From: Diphasiastrum complanatum
Lineage: Eukaryota > Streptophyta > Lycopodiopsida > Lycopodiales > Lycopodiaceae
Length of the DNA stretch: 64,000 nucleotides
Assembly (NCBI GenBank): GCA_029204225.1
Contig: CM055097.1
Location: forward strand, 62,838,120 to 62,902,119
Direction: 5' to 3'
Both the position numbers and the translations under genes were made by a program. The notes below the pieces were generated by a model. That model worked only from the letters and a program-made list of their open reading frames with translations, did not search any database and was not told the origin of the DNA. Shown here piece by piece: positions 46,896-58,334 of the stretch; the stretch's first letter is position 1; every line of letters starts with the position of its first letter.

Positions 46896-47110
46896 ATTTT
46901 TTTTACAGGCACCTTCCGGACAGTGCATGTAAAACTTTTTGCCCGGAAGGTGCGTGTAAAAAATAAGTTACGTCAAAAAAAAAAATGTAAAAACAGAATT
47001 CACTCAAGGGAAGGGCCGGCTCCTCGACCCTTCCGCCTGCGGAAGAATGTGGGCCTCCGCCCTCGGGCACACAATCTTCCGGGGCGGAAGGGCCTCGGAG
47101 CAGGACCTTC
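46896..47110. repeat. GC-rich inverted repeats around CTTCCGG
   Basis: About 46899-46919 and 46938-46959 pair as 'tacaggcaccttccgg' against 'ccggaaggtgcgtgta'. Further 'cttccgcctgcggaag' (near 47030) and 'cttccggggcggaag' (near 47075) are nearly self-complementary. No gene is present. Confidence 0.75.
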
Positions 47111-47144
47111 CCCCCCCCCCCCCCCCCCTCGAAACTAAAGAATC

Positions 47145-47245
47145 ATGATGTATTAAGCTTCTTGGTTTCCAAGAAGAGGCTCGAACCTGGGATCAAAGAA
47201 ACTTTGGATGCCAAGCTAACCAGCTAAGCCAACCCTGTTGGGTTG
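47145..47245 (-). mobile_element. tRNA-derived SINE, copy 2
   Basis: The minus strand carries A-box TGGCTTAGCTGG (47231-47220) and B-box GGTTCGAGCC (47187-47178), followed by the same 'ttggaaaccaagaagc' body as copy 1. A-box and B-box fit the pol III consensus. A partial extra copy of its 3' part lies at 47248-47290 in tandem, 107 bases away. Confidence 0.78.
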
Positions 47246-47802
47246 AGAATCATGATGTATTATGCTTCTTGGTTTCCAAGAAGAGGCTCGATGTATTATG
47301 GAATGAGCAGGGCACAAGCCATATTGCCCGATAAGGATTTAAAAAAAAAAAAAAATTGGGCGAGGCCCGGAGGGGCCGAGTTTAAATTTTTTTGGAAAGC
47401 CAGACCGGGCAAAATGGCATGTGCTCGGCTCCTTCCATTGCGTAATGGATACTTGAATTTTTTTCACAAATACATTACGAAGCATAATAGGCAGTTTGAC
47501 TTTGACTGACCACTACAAATGCACCACGTGGCAGTACGAACGCCATACGGACGGGGCACAAACAAACAAAAGAAAAGTGCAGAATCTGCCTTTGAAAAAA
47601 ACACATATATTTTCTACTTTTTAATTTGTCTAAAAATGGACATAATATGTTCCCACAATTTTGAAAAAATTTTGGTCCACCAATTTGTGCTTGACACGGA
47701 GACGGTGTACACACCACCGGCCAGTCGGTGCATGACATCTGTCTCGCACATCAGCATGTTTCAACACATGATGTCCGACACATGTCGAAATTTTTTCACC
47801 CC

Positions 47803-47978
47803 CGTATTGACACGTGTCCGGCAGAGGGTATGGCCCGCGTCTGGCCATGCATTGTCGAGTTGCAACACGTGTCAATACGGAGAAGCGAGCAGGGGTAGGC
47901 AGAGAGCGAGTAGCGAGGAGGGAGAGAGCGAGCGAGGGGGAGAAGCGAGCAGGGGACGGAGGGAGCCAAAGGAACGAG

Positions 47979-48019
<41 letters not shown>

Positions 48020-48450
48020 GAGAGAGAGAGAGAGGAAGAGACAGAGAGAGCGAGAGACAGAGAGGGGCCATACCCTCTGCCGGACACGTGTCATGGTTAG
48101 ATGTGAGCCATACCCTCTGCCGGACACGTGTCAGTATGGGAGAGAGAGAGAGCGAGAGGGAGAGAGAGAGAGAGAGGGTATGGCCCATGCATTGTCGTGC
48201 AATGCTGGGCCATACCCTCTCACGACAATGCATGGGCCATACCCTCTCTCTCTCTCTCCCTCTCGCTCTCTCTCTCTCTCCCATACTGACACGTGTCCGG
48301 CAGATGGTATGGCTCACATCTAGCCATACTCTCTCTCTCTCTCTCTCTCTCTCCTCGTTCCTTTGGCTCCCTCCGTCCCCTGCTCGCTTCTCCCCCTCGC
48401 TCGCTCTCTCCCTGCTCGCTGCTCGCTCTCTGCCTACCCCTGCTCGCTTC
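47803..48450. repeat. Large CT/GA-rich inverted repeat with CACGTG units
   Basis: Left arm about 47879-48198, right arm about 48219-48449, spacer about 20 bases; the right arm lacks part of the left arm's GA tract. Units of 'gacacgtgtccggcagaggg' or its complement recur at about 47809, 48070, 48112 and 48284. A smaller perfect 15-base inverted repeat (47803-47817 with 47865-47879) lies just outside the left arm. The long Arg/Glu- or Ser/Leu-rich frames here come from the repeat and are not called as genes. Confidence 0.85.
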
Positions 48451-48913
48451 GCCCCCTCGCTCTCTCCCTGCTCGCTCACTCCCTGCTGCCTCTCTCCCTG
48501 CTCGTTTCTCCCCCTTGCTTCTCTCCCTGCTCGCTCTCTGCCTGCCCGCTCTCTCCCTGCTCGCTTCTTCCCCTCGCTTCTCTCCATGCTCCCTCTCTGC
48601 CTGCCTGCTCTCTCCCTGCCCGCTCCTCTCCCTGCTGGCTCTCTCCCTGCTCGCTTCTCTCCCTCGCTTCTCCCCCTGCTCGCTCCTCCCCTTCGCTCGC
48701 TCCCTGCTTGGCTCGCGCCTCTGCTCGCTAACTCCTCCCCTTTGCTCTCTGCTCGCTCCTGCTCGCTCTCCTCCGTCCTCCCTCGCTCTCTCCCGTCGCT
48801 CCCCCCTCGCTCTTGCTCGCTCGCCTCCGTCCCCTGCTCCCTGTTCGCTCCTGCCCTCGCTCTCCTCCATCCCCTACTCCCTGCTCGCTCCTGCCCTGCT
48901 CTCTCTGTCCCTC

Positions 48914-48951
<38 letters not shown>

Positions 48952-48955
48952 CCTG
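48450..48955. repeat. Degenerate 'CTCTCCCTGCTCGCT' minisatellite
   Basis: Continues from the right arm of the inverted repeat as loosely repeated units of about 14-17 bases built from ctgctcgct and ctctccc, ending in a (CT)n tract at about 48916-48949. Confidence 0.8.
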
Positions 48956-50886
48956 GCCTGCATTTTTTTTTGTTTTATTTTTCAGTTAACCAAAAAATTC
49001 TGTAATTCTGCATGAATTTTCTTTGCAAAATTAGCTTCCCAACGATCTATTGTATGCTTAGATTCAGCATGTTTGTGCGCACATATGATTTTTTGATAAA
49101 TTTTAAGCCTATATGTTCCCACGTATTGAATACTACATACATAATATTCATAAGGTATACATTACATACAAAGAAGAAAAGACTCATGGGCTTTACAAGC
49201 GTAATGCTCGGGCCTCACAATGATAATAAACAATAACTTTACTATATTTAATGGAGACACACACAAAAAAAAACAAAGACTCAAGGCCTTGCAAAGACAA
49301 TATTATGGGTGGTTTCACATGGAGTGGGGGCAACTCCAAAAGCCCAAACCCTCTACTTTCATTATAAGGCATTTCATTAAATTTGAAGGGCGCTTTAGGG
49401 ATTTTTAAATTATCAAAGTTTTCCATGGAAAAGGTTAAAATAAAAATGCATTTTTATGAAAAAAAATTGGTTGTGAAAGGTTAAGAATGCTTCAAAACAT
49501 AGGCCTAAGTGAGAGTTGCGCCTAGGTGGCATTTAAAGGTGCAAAACTCGGGTAAGTCAAGATACCATGGGAGTACCTTAGTCCTCTTGGAGTATTGGGG
49601 TCTAAGTGGTGGGCCATTTCTCTCTCTCCCAATAAAAACCATAAATACCTTATCTAATTTGAATTTAAACAATAAATGCTTTGCCCTTTCACATGGAATG
49701 ACTTGGAAAGACCTGAACTTTTAAAGTGGGGGGTACGTGCAAATTTTGAAATGGCCCCAAAATCTTCCATGTGAAACCCTATGTGTTCAAGTTGAACAAT
49801 GGAATTTTTGCACATTAAAGTCAATGTCTTAATTATAAGGGTATGTGCGCACAAAAGCTTTGCCAATTGCTAGATACTTTATTTAAAAAACCTAGTCCTT
49901 TATAGTTTAGATGCACTTTTTATGTGCAAGTCGTAAATAACATAAAATTTCATGTCCCTCTCTTTTTCTTGCATGCACGACCATGCTTTAGATGGGAATG
50001 CTTAAGGAGTGCACTCGACGGGCACTGCAGTGCTGGCCCCACTCAATCCAAGGGTGATGGATGGAGTTAAGGGAGAAAATATACATCTCTCCCCTTGGAT
50101 GGTATGGGACCTGTGTAGCAGAGGTATTGCAGGTGCCTCTGAGGTGCACTTTTTAATGAGAGCCACTTTAGATGCATGTTGATATGGAAGTCATAAATAG
50201 CAAAAAACTCACATTCTGCCCCCCTCCCCCCCCCCCCCCGCCGCCCCTTTTTTTTTTTCTTGCTTAAATCCCTACGCTCTACTCTTAATTTGCAAGACAC
50301 ATCGACATACTCACCAACAACAAAAGGTAAAATAAACATCATTTATTTGCATCCACAAAATCAATTCATATATAATTTTCATTCTAATAACTATGTTCAA
50401 ATTTGAAACTTTGAAATAATGGTTAGCATGTCTTTTTCTGACCTCAAGGACATGCTATCTTCAAATCTTAGTTGCCTTGAAACTCTTTGTGGTATACGAC
50501 AACGATGTTGTTACACATATGAGAATGTTTCTCTTAGACTGGAAATTTCTAGCAACATGTAAAGTCTCTTCTACCAAATTCACCTGTTAACTAAATTCTA
50601 AAAAGTTCATAGTAAATGGTTTTCATGCCCATAAATAGTTTTTATCGGTAGTCTAAATTTTTAAATCAATTTATTCAACAAAATGATGCTCGAAGTACTT
50701 CTACATCACAACTATGTTGTTTTTGAGTAAAGAATTTTTTTGCTCAACTTGTATAGAAGGGAATGGTGTTTCTACTAAACCTTTACACAAGGCTAGGATG
50801 ATTTTTGAAGTTTTTTCTAGCCCTTGTGAGTTAACCATAACTTCTCAAAAGACCCTTACCAATTGTGAAAATCACTAGAAAGTGTT

Positions 50887-50888
<2 letters not shown>
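48956..50888. other. AT-rich intergenic, no gene
   Basis: Homopolymer tracts (C and T runs near 50220-50260) and short chance frames only. Confidence 0.5.

Positions 50889-50932
<44 letters not shown>
50889..50932. repeat. (AT)n microsatellite
   Basis: About 22 AT units, 30 bases from the LINE poly(A) end. Confidence 0.95.
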
Positions 50933-50939
<7 letters not shown>

Positions 50940-50961
50940 TGTTTATTGACATTGAACATGA

Positions 50962-51593
50962 TTTTTTTTTTTGGCATAACGTAAAGATACTAGTATAATT
51001 TTCACAAATGTACAAGTACAAAATAAAGTCAGCAGCCCAAGGCCGCAAAAGTTAGACCCCAAATAGGGGGACTATACAAACAGAAGGACCAAATGGACTA
51101 CAAGCACACCACGCAGGGAGGCTGTCCATTCATACTCAAAATATAAGGCTAACGACTAAGTAATGGCTAGAAAATGTAAAGCCTGTTGAAAGCAGAGAGC
51201 CGCCGTAGGAGGAGCAGCCGCACCATCAAAAATTATATGATTTCGAGAAGTCCAAATCTGCCATAGAACAGAGAGTCTGCAGACATGCCAAATAGTAAGT
51301 GCAGCCCAGTCCTGAATCAGGGAATCACCAAGCAAGGCAGCGCGCAGAGTGAGCATAGGTGGAACTCCCCATTGACCAAGCAGGTGAGTGAAATCCGTCC
51401 ACAGGGAGCGGCAGCAGTGAAAAAACAAGTGCTCAGCAGTTTCATCCTCCAGTTGGCAAACCGGGCAAAGACGGTCAGTGAGAAAAGGCCACTTGGCACG
51501 AAGAGGGAGGGACTTGGAAAGAATGCGATAAGCCAAATAGCGAAGTTTGCCGACCGGAATAGAACAAAGGGCACCCGAAAGCGGTTTTAGCAA
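50962..51593 (-). mobile_element. LINE 3' end, 5' truncated
   Basis: The minus-strand frame 51593-51156 encodes a reverse-transcriptase zinc-binding (zf-RVT) region: LRYLAYRILSKSLPLRAKW, then CPVCQLEDETAEHLFFHC (C-x2-C..H-x4-C), followed by LWQIWTSRNHIIFDG. This domain closes plant L1-type ORF2 proteins. After the stop, a 3' UTR of about 190 bases ends in a short poly(A), the T run at 50962-50972 on the plus strand. Similarity stops near 51593, so the copy is 5' truncated, usual for LINE insertions. Confidence 0.82.
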
Positions 51594-51671
51594 TTTTCTG
51601 TTTTATTCTATTCATGCACTGTGCATGAGTGTGGAAACATAAGGCACATATAGTTACTGAGTTGGGACATG

Positions 51672-51845
51672 TGTCCCATAACAGGGTCCATTTTGCCATG
51701 CAACGGAACCCCCAAAATGTAGAAGTCATATATGTACATGTGTGTTGATGGGGGTGTTGTGTGCTTTCTCGTTCAGCTAGTATGAGTCAGATTGTTGGTT
51801 ACCGTATTGGATTGGTAGCATAAGTTGCATACTAGATCAATGACA
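51672..51845 (+). repeat. 5' LTR of short-LTR copia element
   Basis: Starts TGTCCCATAACAGGG and ends GACA directly before the primer site. It matches 54811-55005 along its length ('gtgtgctttctc', 'tcaaattgttggtta' or close variants). At about 174 bases it is short for a copia LTR. Confidence 0.8.
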
Positions 51846-51857
51846 TGGTATCAGAGC
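51846..51857 (+). other. Primer binding site, initiator tRNA-Met type
   Basis: TGGTATCAGAGC immediately after the LTR. Confidence 0.92.
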
Positions 51858-53139
51858 CTTGGTCAAGAGCAGTAAGTCAATACGTCAGCTAGAAGCCAAA
51901 TTTTGGGAGAATTCGAAAAACCCTTTAGTGTTGGTTTAGCATGCTATTTAATTAGTTTTGGAAAATCATAATCATAATCACAATGCTAGGGGAATTCAAA
52001 TGCTTGAATTTGCTGAAATCTGGGAAATTTGCGAAATTTTCAGCTTTTCGAAGCTAGAATAAGCTTTTCCAACAAAAACGAAGAGTTTGCATTCGTTATT
52101 GCACCAATCAATATACCGTCAGGCCCAGCACCAAGGCAGTAGAGGGCGATCTCATAGAAGTAGGCATTTGCATGTGGAATCTCAACGAGAGGTGAAAAGA
52201 AAGGCCAAGAAGGCTGTTAGTTTTTGGCAGCTAGGGTTTAACGTCGGAAAACCCTTGTTTTCTCTCTGATGGAAACCTTTTTTGAAGCTGTGAATCCATG
52301 GCCCGGAGCGCCCTAGCAGTGCGTAGCCTATACCAGGAGGCCGCGCTTAGCCGTGTGACCAGTACAGAGCAAGGTGAGCTTTTGCTCCGCGATCCGCCAT
52401 AGCTGACAGCTCCAAGAGAGAGGAGAGCCTGCTAATTAGATTGCGCACGCGAGTGTCCAGTGCCTCCAAGAGCTTCCATCAGCACGCTAAACTGTTGATA
52501 GCCATCGGATCTCGGGCCATAGGAGTTAGCGGTCCAGATTAAGCAATTGTGAGCCGTCGGATGTAAAGCAAAGCAATGGTGCATACGATGTTCAAACGGT
52601 CACTTAAAGAACTGAAGGGCAAAAGATGGCCTTCAATTGCGTTAAAACTTTCAGCCTGAAGTGCACTAAAAGGGCCCAACTGGTGGAAGTCATTTTGAAA
52701 GGCACTGAATTTCATTTTGAAGTTACAGCTCAAAAGTTGAGTTGTTAAGGTTTTTTTGGGTGTTTTACCCATATATTGGGCTATACTTATCGGAATTGAC
52801 CCAATCAAAGGGCACCCGAATTGTATTTACAAGTATTGTACCTCAAAACAAAGTGATTTCCATGGAGAAACCGCTCGAATGACATCAAAAGTGATTTTTC
52901 CTTTTCAAGGAGGCCAAAGTTAGCGATATGTGGCGAAAGGCATTTCGTGTTCTATGGACATCTTGGATATGGGATTTGCCAAGCGGCACGGGGGCGTGGA
53001 AAGAAAATTTGACAAGTCAAAACTACGGAGTTTGGACATCATCATTACGCTTAAAGAGGTGTTTTTAGCCTACATGAGCGATTTTAGCCATTTTTGAGCA
53101 GTTTGGGGCAAAATGACAATATTGAATGAATTGGTGCTT
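51858..53139 (+). other. Leader of short-LTR copia element
   Basis: Between primer site and gag. No conserved coding sequence was recognised. Confidence 0.5.
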
Positions 53140-53900
53140 GCAAAGTGAGCAAGTTGGATGGTTAACCAACTATAGTATGTAAAGTTTCAAAATGAAGAGC
53201 ATATTCATGGAGAGAGCTCTAGGATATGGTCACTAGCGTCAAACAGAGGCTAGTGATGACGTCAACCGATATACGCTCGTATGAGAAAAGGGCACAAAAG
53301 GCCCTATCCTTGATCAACTTGTCGGTCAAAGACCATGTCATTGCACCTATCAACGAAGCCGTGACAACAAGAGATGCTTTGAGAACTCAAGAAGCAGTAT
53401 CAAATGGTGAACCCACTGCAGATGATGTTCTTGAGGACAAAATTGAACAATATTCGCATAGAGAAAAATGAAAGTGCAAGTTCATTTTTCACACGGATCA
53501 AGGAACTAAGAGATCAACTCACGATAATTGGAGAACCGATAGAAGATGTAGAATTGGTACATATGGTAATGAGTGGATTATCAAAAAAAAAAATTAGATA
53601 TTCACAAGTGGCATTGTGGCGAATGAGAAGTTACCTACCTTCAAAGATCTTCATGGCATGGTGCCGCAGGAGGAACAAATGTGCAAGGTAGTAAAATTGT
53701 GTCAACCACCATTTGAAGATCAAACAATGTTGGCCAAGGGGAAGCCCAAATTCAAGAAGCAGCAAATGTAGCTGAATGTTGATGAAGATGATCATGGATC
53801 ATCATCAGGAAAGAAGAAAAAGGGCAAATGCTTCTATTGTCAGAAGCTAAGCCATTGAGTGAGAGATTGTCACAAGAGGAAGGTGGATATCAAGAAGGAC
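53140..53900 (+). pseudogene. Ty1/copia gag, decayed
   Basis: Fragments in order: SFKMKSIFMERAL, QKALSLINLSVKDHVIAPI, RIEKNESASSFFTRIKELRD, EDVELVHMVMSGLSKK (UBN2-type gag) and a zinc knuckle near 53830-53875 (CFYCQKLSH, stop, VRDC) that fits C-x2-C-x4-H-x4-C apart from the in-frame stop. Several frameshifts disable it. It lies correctly between primer site and protease. Confidence 0.85.
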
Positions 53901-53989
53901 AAAGTGAAGAAACTCACCAATCTTGCTGATAATGATGTCGTTGCGACAATGCCGATCCTAGCACATCATTTGTGACTACATTGGCATCA

Positions 53990-54590
53990 CAAGACTATGT
54001 GGATAATAAACATACGGTTCATAGACTTAGGAGCAACAAGACACATGATGAGCAAAAAGACGTGGTTCAAAGATCTAAAATTGACAGATGATGGAAACAA
54101 GGTTGCTCAAGCAAATGGAGTTGAATTCCAGATTCAAGGCATTGTCTCCATACCTATAGGATTTTCTAATAGGCAGATCAAGGTAATCGAGAATGTCTTG
54201 TATGTTTCTGGCTTGTTATAAAGTTCGCTTTCTGTTGGAACGATGATTGATCACATGCTAAAGGTCGAATCTAGCAATAAAATGTGTCAAGTCAAAGATG
54301 TAAGACAAGGCTACAAAGTGATTGTTGATGATTTTCGTGACAAATCATGTAGTTTGCAGAAGCTTAATGTTGTGGTTTCCAAGTGCAATGGATTGGTAAC
54401 GACCACATATTCTCAAAGTGATTTGTGGCATAGATGCTTTAGTCACCTGAACTTTAGGAGTTTAAGATTGCTTCGCAAATTGAAGATGGTGATAGGTCTA
54501 CCTAGTTTGGATGATAAGATAAGACTTTCTGAAAGGGATGCATACCAGGCAAATCACATCGAGAAAAGTACGATAAGAAAGGTGCAATGA
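53990..54590 (+). pseudogene. Ty1/copia protease and pre-integrase region
   Basis: RFIDLGATRHMMSKKTWFKDL matches the copia protease start with the catalytic D-S-G changed to D-L-G. Next come IENVLYVSGL, DLWHRCFSHLNFRSLRLL and a degraded zinc-binding stretch (pre-integrase). The integrase core that should follow is absent; RT sequence begins directly near 54590. Confidence 0.82.
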
Positions 54591-54810
54591 GAGCCAAATG
54601 TGTGGGACAATGAAGATGAAGTACAATGCCAATGGCACCCTTGTGAAACAAAAAGCGAGACTTGTGGTAAAGAGATATGCATAAAGTAAAGACATTGACT
54701 ATGAGGAGACATTTGCTCCCGTGGCCAAGTGGGACACACTTCACATGGTTACTAATTTGGCGGCATCGTTTGGATGAAATTTGCATCAGATAAACATAAA
54801 GTCCACTTTT
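54591..54810 (+). pseudogene. Ty1/copia reverse transcriptase fragment
   Basis: Reads KYNANGTLVKQKARLVVK, DYEETFAPVAKWDTLHMV and the 'NLHQINIKSTF' block, then runs straight into the 3' LTR at a stretch (aacggggtc) similar to the LTR start (aacagggtc). Integrase, the rest of RT and RNase H are deleted. Confidence 0.8.
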
Positions 54811-55005
54811 TGTAACGGGGTCTGTTTGCCATGAAGCAAAACCCCTAAAATGTATGTTATACATGTACTGTTTCTTTCTCTTTGATTATACAATTCACAT
54901 TTGTGTTGATTGGGATGTGGTGTGCTTTCTCCTTCAACTATTATGAATCAAATTGTTGGTTAGCATGTTAAATTTGTAGCATAAATTGTAGGACCAATCT
55001 ATGAA
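54811..55005 (+). repeat. 3' LTR of short-LTR copia element
   Basis: Counterpart of 51672-51845 with moderate divergence and an extra segment near 54870. Its 5' edge coincides with the deletion junction, and the 3' edge is approximate. Confidence 0.75.
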
Positions 55006-55059
55006 AAAAAGACCATGGTCTAATATATGGATTGTCTTTCTAGCAACTTTTACTTCAAA

Positions 55060-55705
55060 ATTCACCTAGTTATGTATCTCTAACGAGCTCATCACATGGA
55101 TGTGAGAACATGGTTGGACAACTTTGATAGGTATTTTCAGTCACATCCAAATAGCAACCATGACAAGATTCATTTTGCAGGAACATACCTTGATGGATCT
55201 GCAAAAAATTGGTGGCGATATTGGATGCAGTGTGAAGAACCTCATGTTACCACTGATAAATGGCCAATCTTGTACAAAAGTGCATCGAAGAATTTGAATG
55301 TGCAGATGGTCAAATATGGCATTCTACCCAATAGATGTCTATTGTGGAGAGCTATTTCAATGACTTCTATCAGATAATGGACAGATATGGTTATTTAATA
55401 AAGGAATTTAATACAATGCACTTTATTTTAGGCTTGAAACCTAAGATAAGAGCTTGTTTATCTAACAATATGTATCAGGAGACTTGGATAATGTCATTAT
55501 CTGATATAAGATCACATGCTCACACCATAGAATATGAACTGAACAAGGGTCAACATGAAGCTACGACAGAATACTTCACACCACTAGAGCGCACTTTGGA
55601 GATACGCGGGATATTAAATATGAACAGAATGATAGGGCAGTTACAAAAGCTGAAGGATCAGGACAAAGTGCCTAAAGCTCAATTTAGATTAATCAATGCT
55701 TAAAA
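55060..55705 (+). pseudogene. Ty3/gypsy gag fragment
   Basis: DVRTWLDNFDRYFQSHP, FAGTYLDGSAKNWWRYW and, after a frameshift near 55340, VESYFNDFYQIMDRYGYL, FILGLKPKIRACLSNN. This is the retrotransposon gag pattern of plant gypsy elements. No zinc knuckle or pol follows. Confidence 0.85.
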
Positions 55706-57340
55706 TTTTATTACCTCTCGGAGCATAGCCAAATACTATTGAGCTCCTTAACTAGTTCTTTCAAAAAAAATAAAAAAATTCTTTAACATGAATAGCTCTC
55801 TCACATGTTGTTCGTAGTAAACTATGAGAAATATGGCAATTCCCATGTGTGAATCATAGGCATAGGTTAGCTTGTACATGATCCCAAGAGCCATTAAGGC
55901 CAAAAGTCAATTTTTTAAAGTTAGAATGTATTTTCTTAGATTCTAGCTTTTTTCAAGAGGTGCAATTTGATTGGATGGCCATTGATTTGTATGGCACCTT
56001 ACTAGGAGTCAAAGGACAAGTGGATGTACTATCGCACACATGTGAAGTAGGTCAGGTTAGTCCAAGCCTCATGCTTTTTGTGTATACTCCAATTTGGAGC
56101 TCATTTGGTAAAAGCAATTTGAAGAGATCTTGAGGATTTTGCATCAAGCTAGTCTATCTCTCTATTTGCATGCATTTTAGTGGATCCAATGCTTTGATTA
56201 GTGTCAGTACTTTTCTCTTAGCTCTCTATCCATACAAGAGGTTTTGGTTCAACATGTGAAGCCTATTTTGATCATTAACACTTTGTTTTAGATTGCTCTT
56301 GCTTATAGATCTACATTGTGTCAATTCTAGGTGCTAGTTTTGATGAAGATGAAGATAGTAATGCAACCAATCACTCTTGTGAATTGAATGAATCCATTAA
56401 TGCTCCACTATCTATACTTGTATTTGACATTGTATCAAATCCATGTACAAGAGTGAGTATTTGATTAAGAATTGAGTCCAAAATTAGTAAGGTTTGAGAT
56501 GAAAAAACTAATTTTGGAGGGGTGAGCTTCTAACAAGTGGTAGCATTGGAGGTTTGAGATCAGCCATTGTTTTTTATCCTTAGATGTCTTTCCCACATTT
56601 GTGGAAGTGTACAGGACCAGAGAGGAGACAATTTCTTTGAGTTGATATGAAATAACATGTTTGTAGATTTTGATGAAATGTTTTGCATTAGGTGTAAAAA
56701 TATCTATAAGGATTTCAAATTTATGGGTAGATTTGAGATTGGATCATCAAATCTACATATGATTGTCTGAAACTCAAATTGATTCTATTCAAGCTTTCTT
56801 TGTGAGAGTCTGAGGACCAAGTTGTGATCCCATTTAGTGTCTAGAACAGAGAGGAGTCTGTATTTGAGTGTACAAGTTTGGTTGAGATTTTAGTAAATCT
56901 CTAGATGTCAATTTTTTGAAATTGTTCAAGATTGGTTTATGACATGGATCGGTATCAAAACTTATCAAATACATTCCAAATCTTATGATTAGAGTCTTTG
57001 TATCTCCAATAGGGATGTTTGGATCTAATTTTGTTGGATTGATCCAATTATTGTGAGCCTTAATCTTTGTGGTCTAGGCAATGTTTATTTTCCAAGGTGA
57101 CTTTGGTGAAGATTGATTTTAGGATTTGTGATCTATATATGTTTAGATTCAATGATGGATTCAAAGGTAGTTTTTTGAGGGTCACAAAATCAATTTGTAG
57201 AGTCATTTAATAAGTGTATACTTTGTGTACAAGAAGATTTTTGGGTGAAGGTTGATTCTAAGATTTGTGGTCATCAAGATCTTTTAGAGATATTTCTAGG
57301 TATTTGATCAATTTGTAGAATCATTTCACAAGTTTGTACT
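55706..57340. other. No gene recognised
   Basis: T-rich sequence with loosely repeated phrases such as 'tcaatttgtagagtcattt' (near 57190 and 57310). No domain was recognised. Confidence 0.45.
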
Positions 57341-57341
57341 T

Positions 57342-57690
57342 TTGTACAAGTACTTTTGCGTCATGGCTTCAAAAGGAGGCTACCTATTGGAGGCACGTAA
57401 AAGATTCAAGTGCTACGTTTGTAGTAAAAGAGAGCATTGGCAAAGGAGGGCTTTAAATGGAAGGAGGCACAAGAAATTAAATCAAGTTCAAGAAAGTGGT
57501 AAGAGTGACCATGAGGAGCAATTTTCCTTCAGCAAGCTTCAAAGGTGAAGATGATCCTTGGTGGATAGATAGTGGGGCCCATATGACAAGTCAAAAATAG
57601 TATTTTTCTCAACTCTAATCTTTCTTTGGGTCTAAGAAATTAATTCTTGATGCAAATAGTTGTGAATTTAAGATTGAAGGAGATGGGTAA
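57342..57690 (+). pseudogene. Ty1/copia gag end and protease start
   Basis: A zinc-knuckle-like CYVCSKREHWQRRAL (last cysteine lost) is followed after a frame change by DDPWWIDSGAHMTSQ, the copia protease active-site region with D-S-G intact. Similarity stops near 57690, where unrelated minus-strand DNA begins. It is probably the left part of the element whose RT resumes at 61153. Confidence 0.75.
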
Positions 57691-58240
57691 GTTTCAAGTC
57701 CTCCATCAAGGATCCAAGACTAGAAATCTACAACAAGAAAACAATAGGAAATCGGACGATGGCTAAACCAACCCAACCAAACCTAGATCGATCAGATCTA
57801 CCCCCCCCCCTCCCCCCCTTCCCCCAAGCTATGGACAATCACAATAGGAGAGAGAAATCACAGTAGCAGCATGTAGCTTCTTCCATCACCATAATCAAGC
57901 ATACACTAGTGAGAGCCCTATGGATATACTTATACTCTCCATGGCCCATGCACCATTAGTATTGCACTATGACACGTCACTTTACACATCAGTAGCCTAA
58001 TTGGGCCACCTCATCCACTTCTCCTATGAGTCACTATTAGATCCACCCAAATATGCCATCTGGAGTTTTAGGCCTCCAACCGTTAATTATGACCTGAATT
58101 TCATGAGGGCCCCAACCCCTCATAATCATAATTAATTTATGGGTCAAGGTAGGCCTACTAACCTCCTTACAAGATAATAATCCGAGATCCGTCCAAACAT
58201 GGGCATAACATTCTTCTTCCCTTATTCAAGTTTTGTCCTT
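57691..58240. other. Non-coding end of minus-strand insertion
   Basis: C-rich tracts near 57800-57825 and no coding match. It may hold the 3' LTR of the minus-strand gypsy-like element. Confidence 0.35.
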
Positions 58241-58334
58241 AGAACTTAAAGGTAGAGAAGTGCCTTTTCAGGCTACCTTCTTGTATTCATGAGTCATCAA
58301 TTCCATCGTACTAGATGCTTGGTAGATTTCATAA

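Noticed and set aside
47519-49015. Long overlapping open frames on both strands (up to about 305 residues) rich in Ser/Leu or Arg/Glu
   Set aside because: They arise from CT/GA and CTGCTCGCT repeats, which keep all frames open. No domains, splice context or codon signal.
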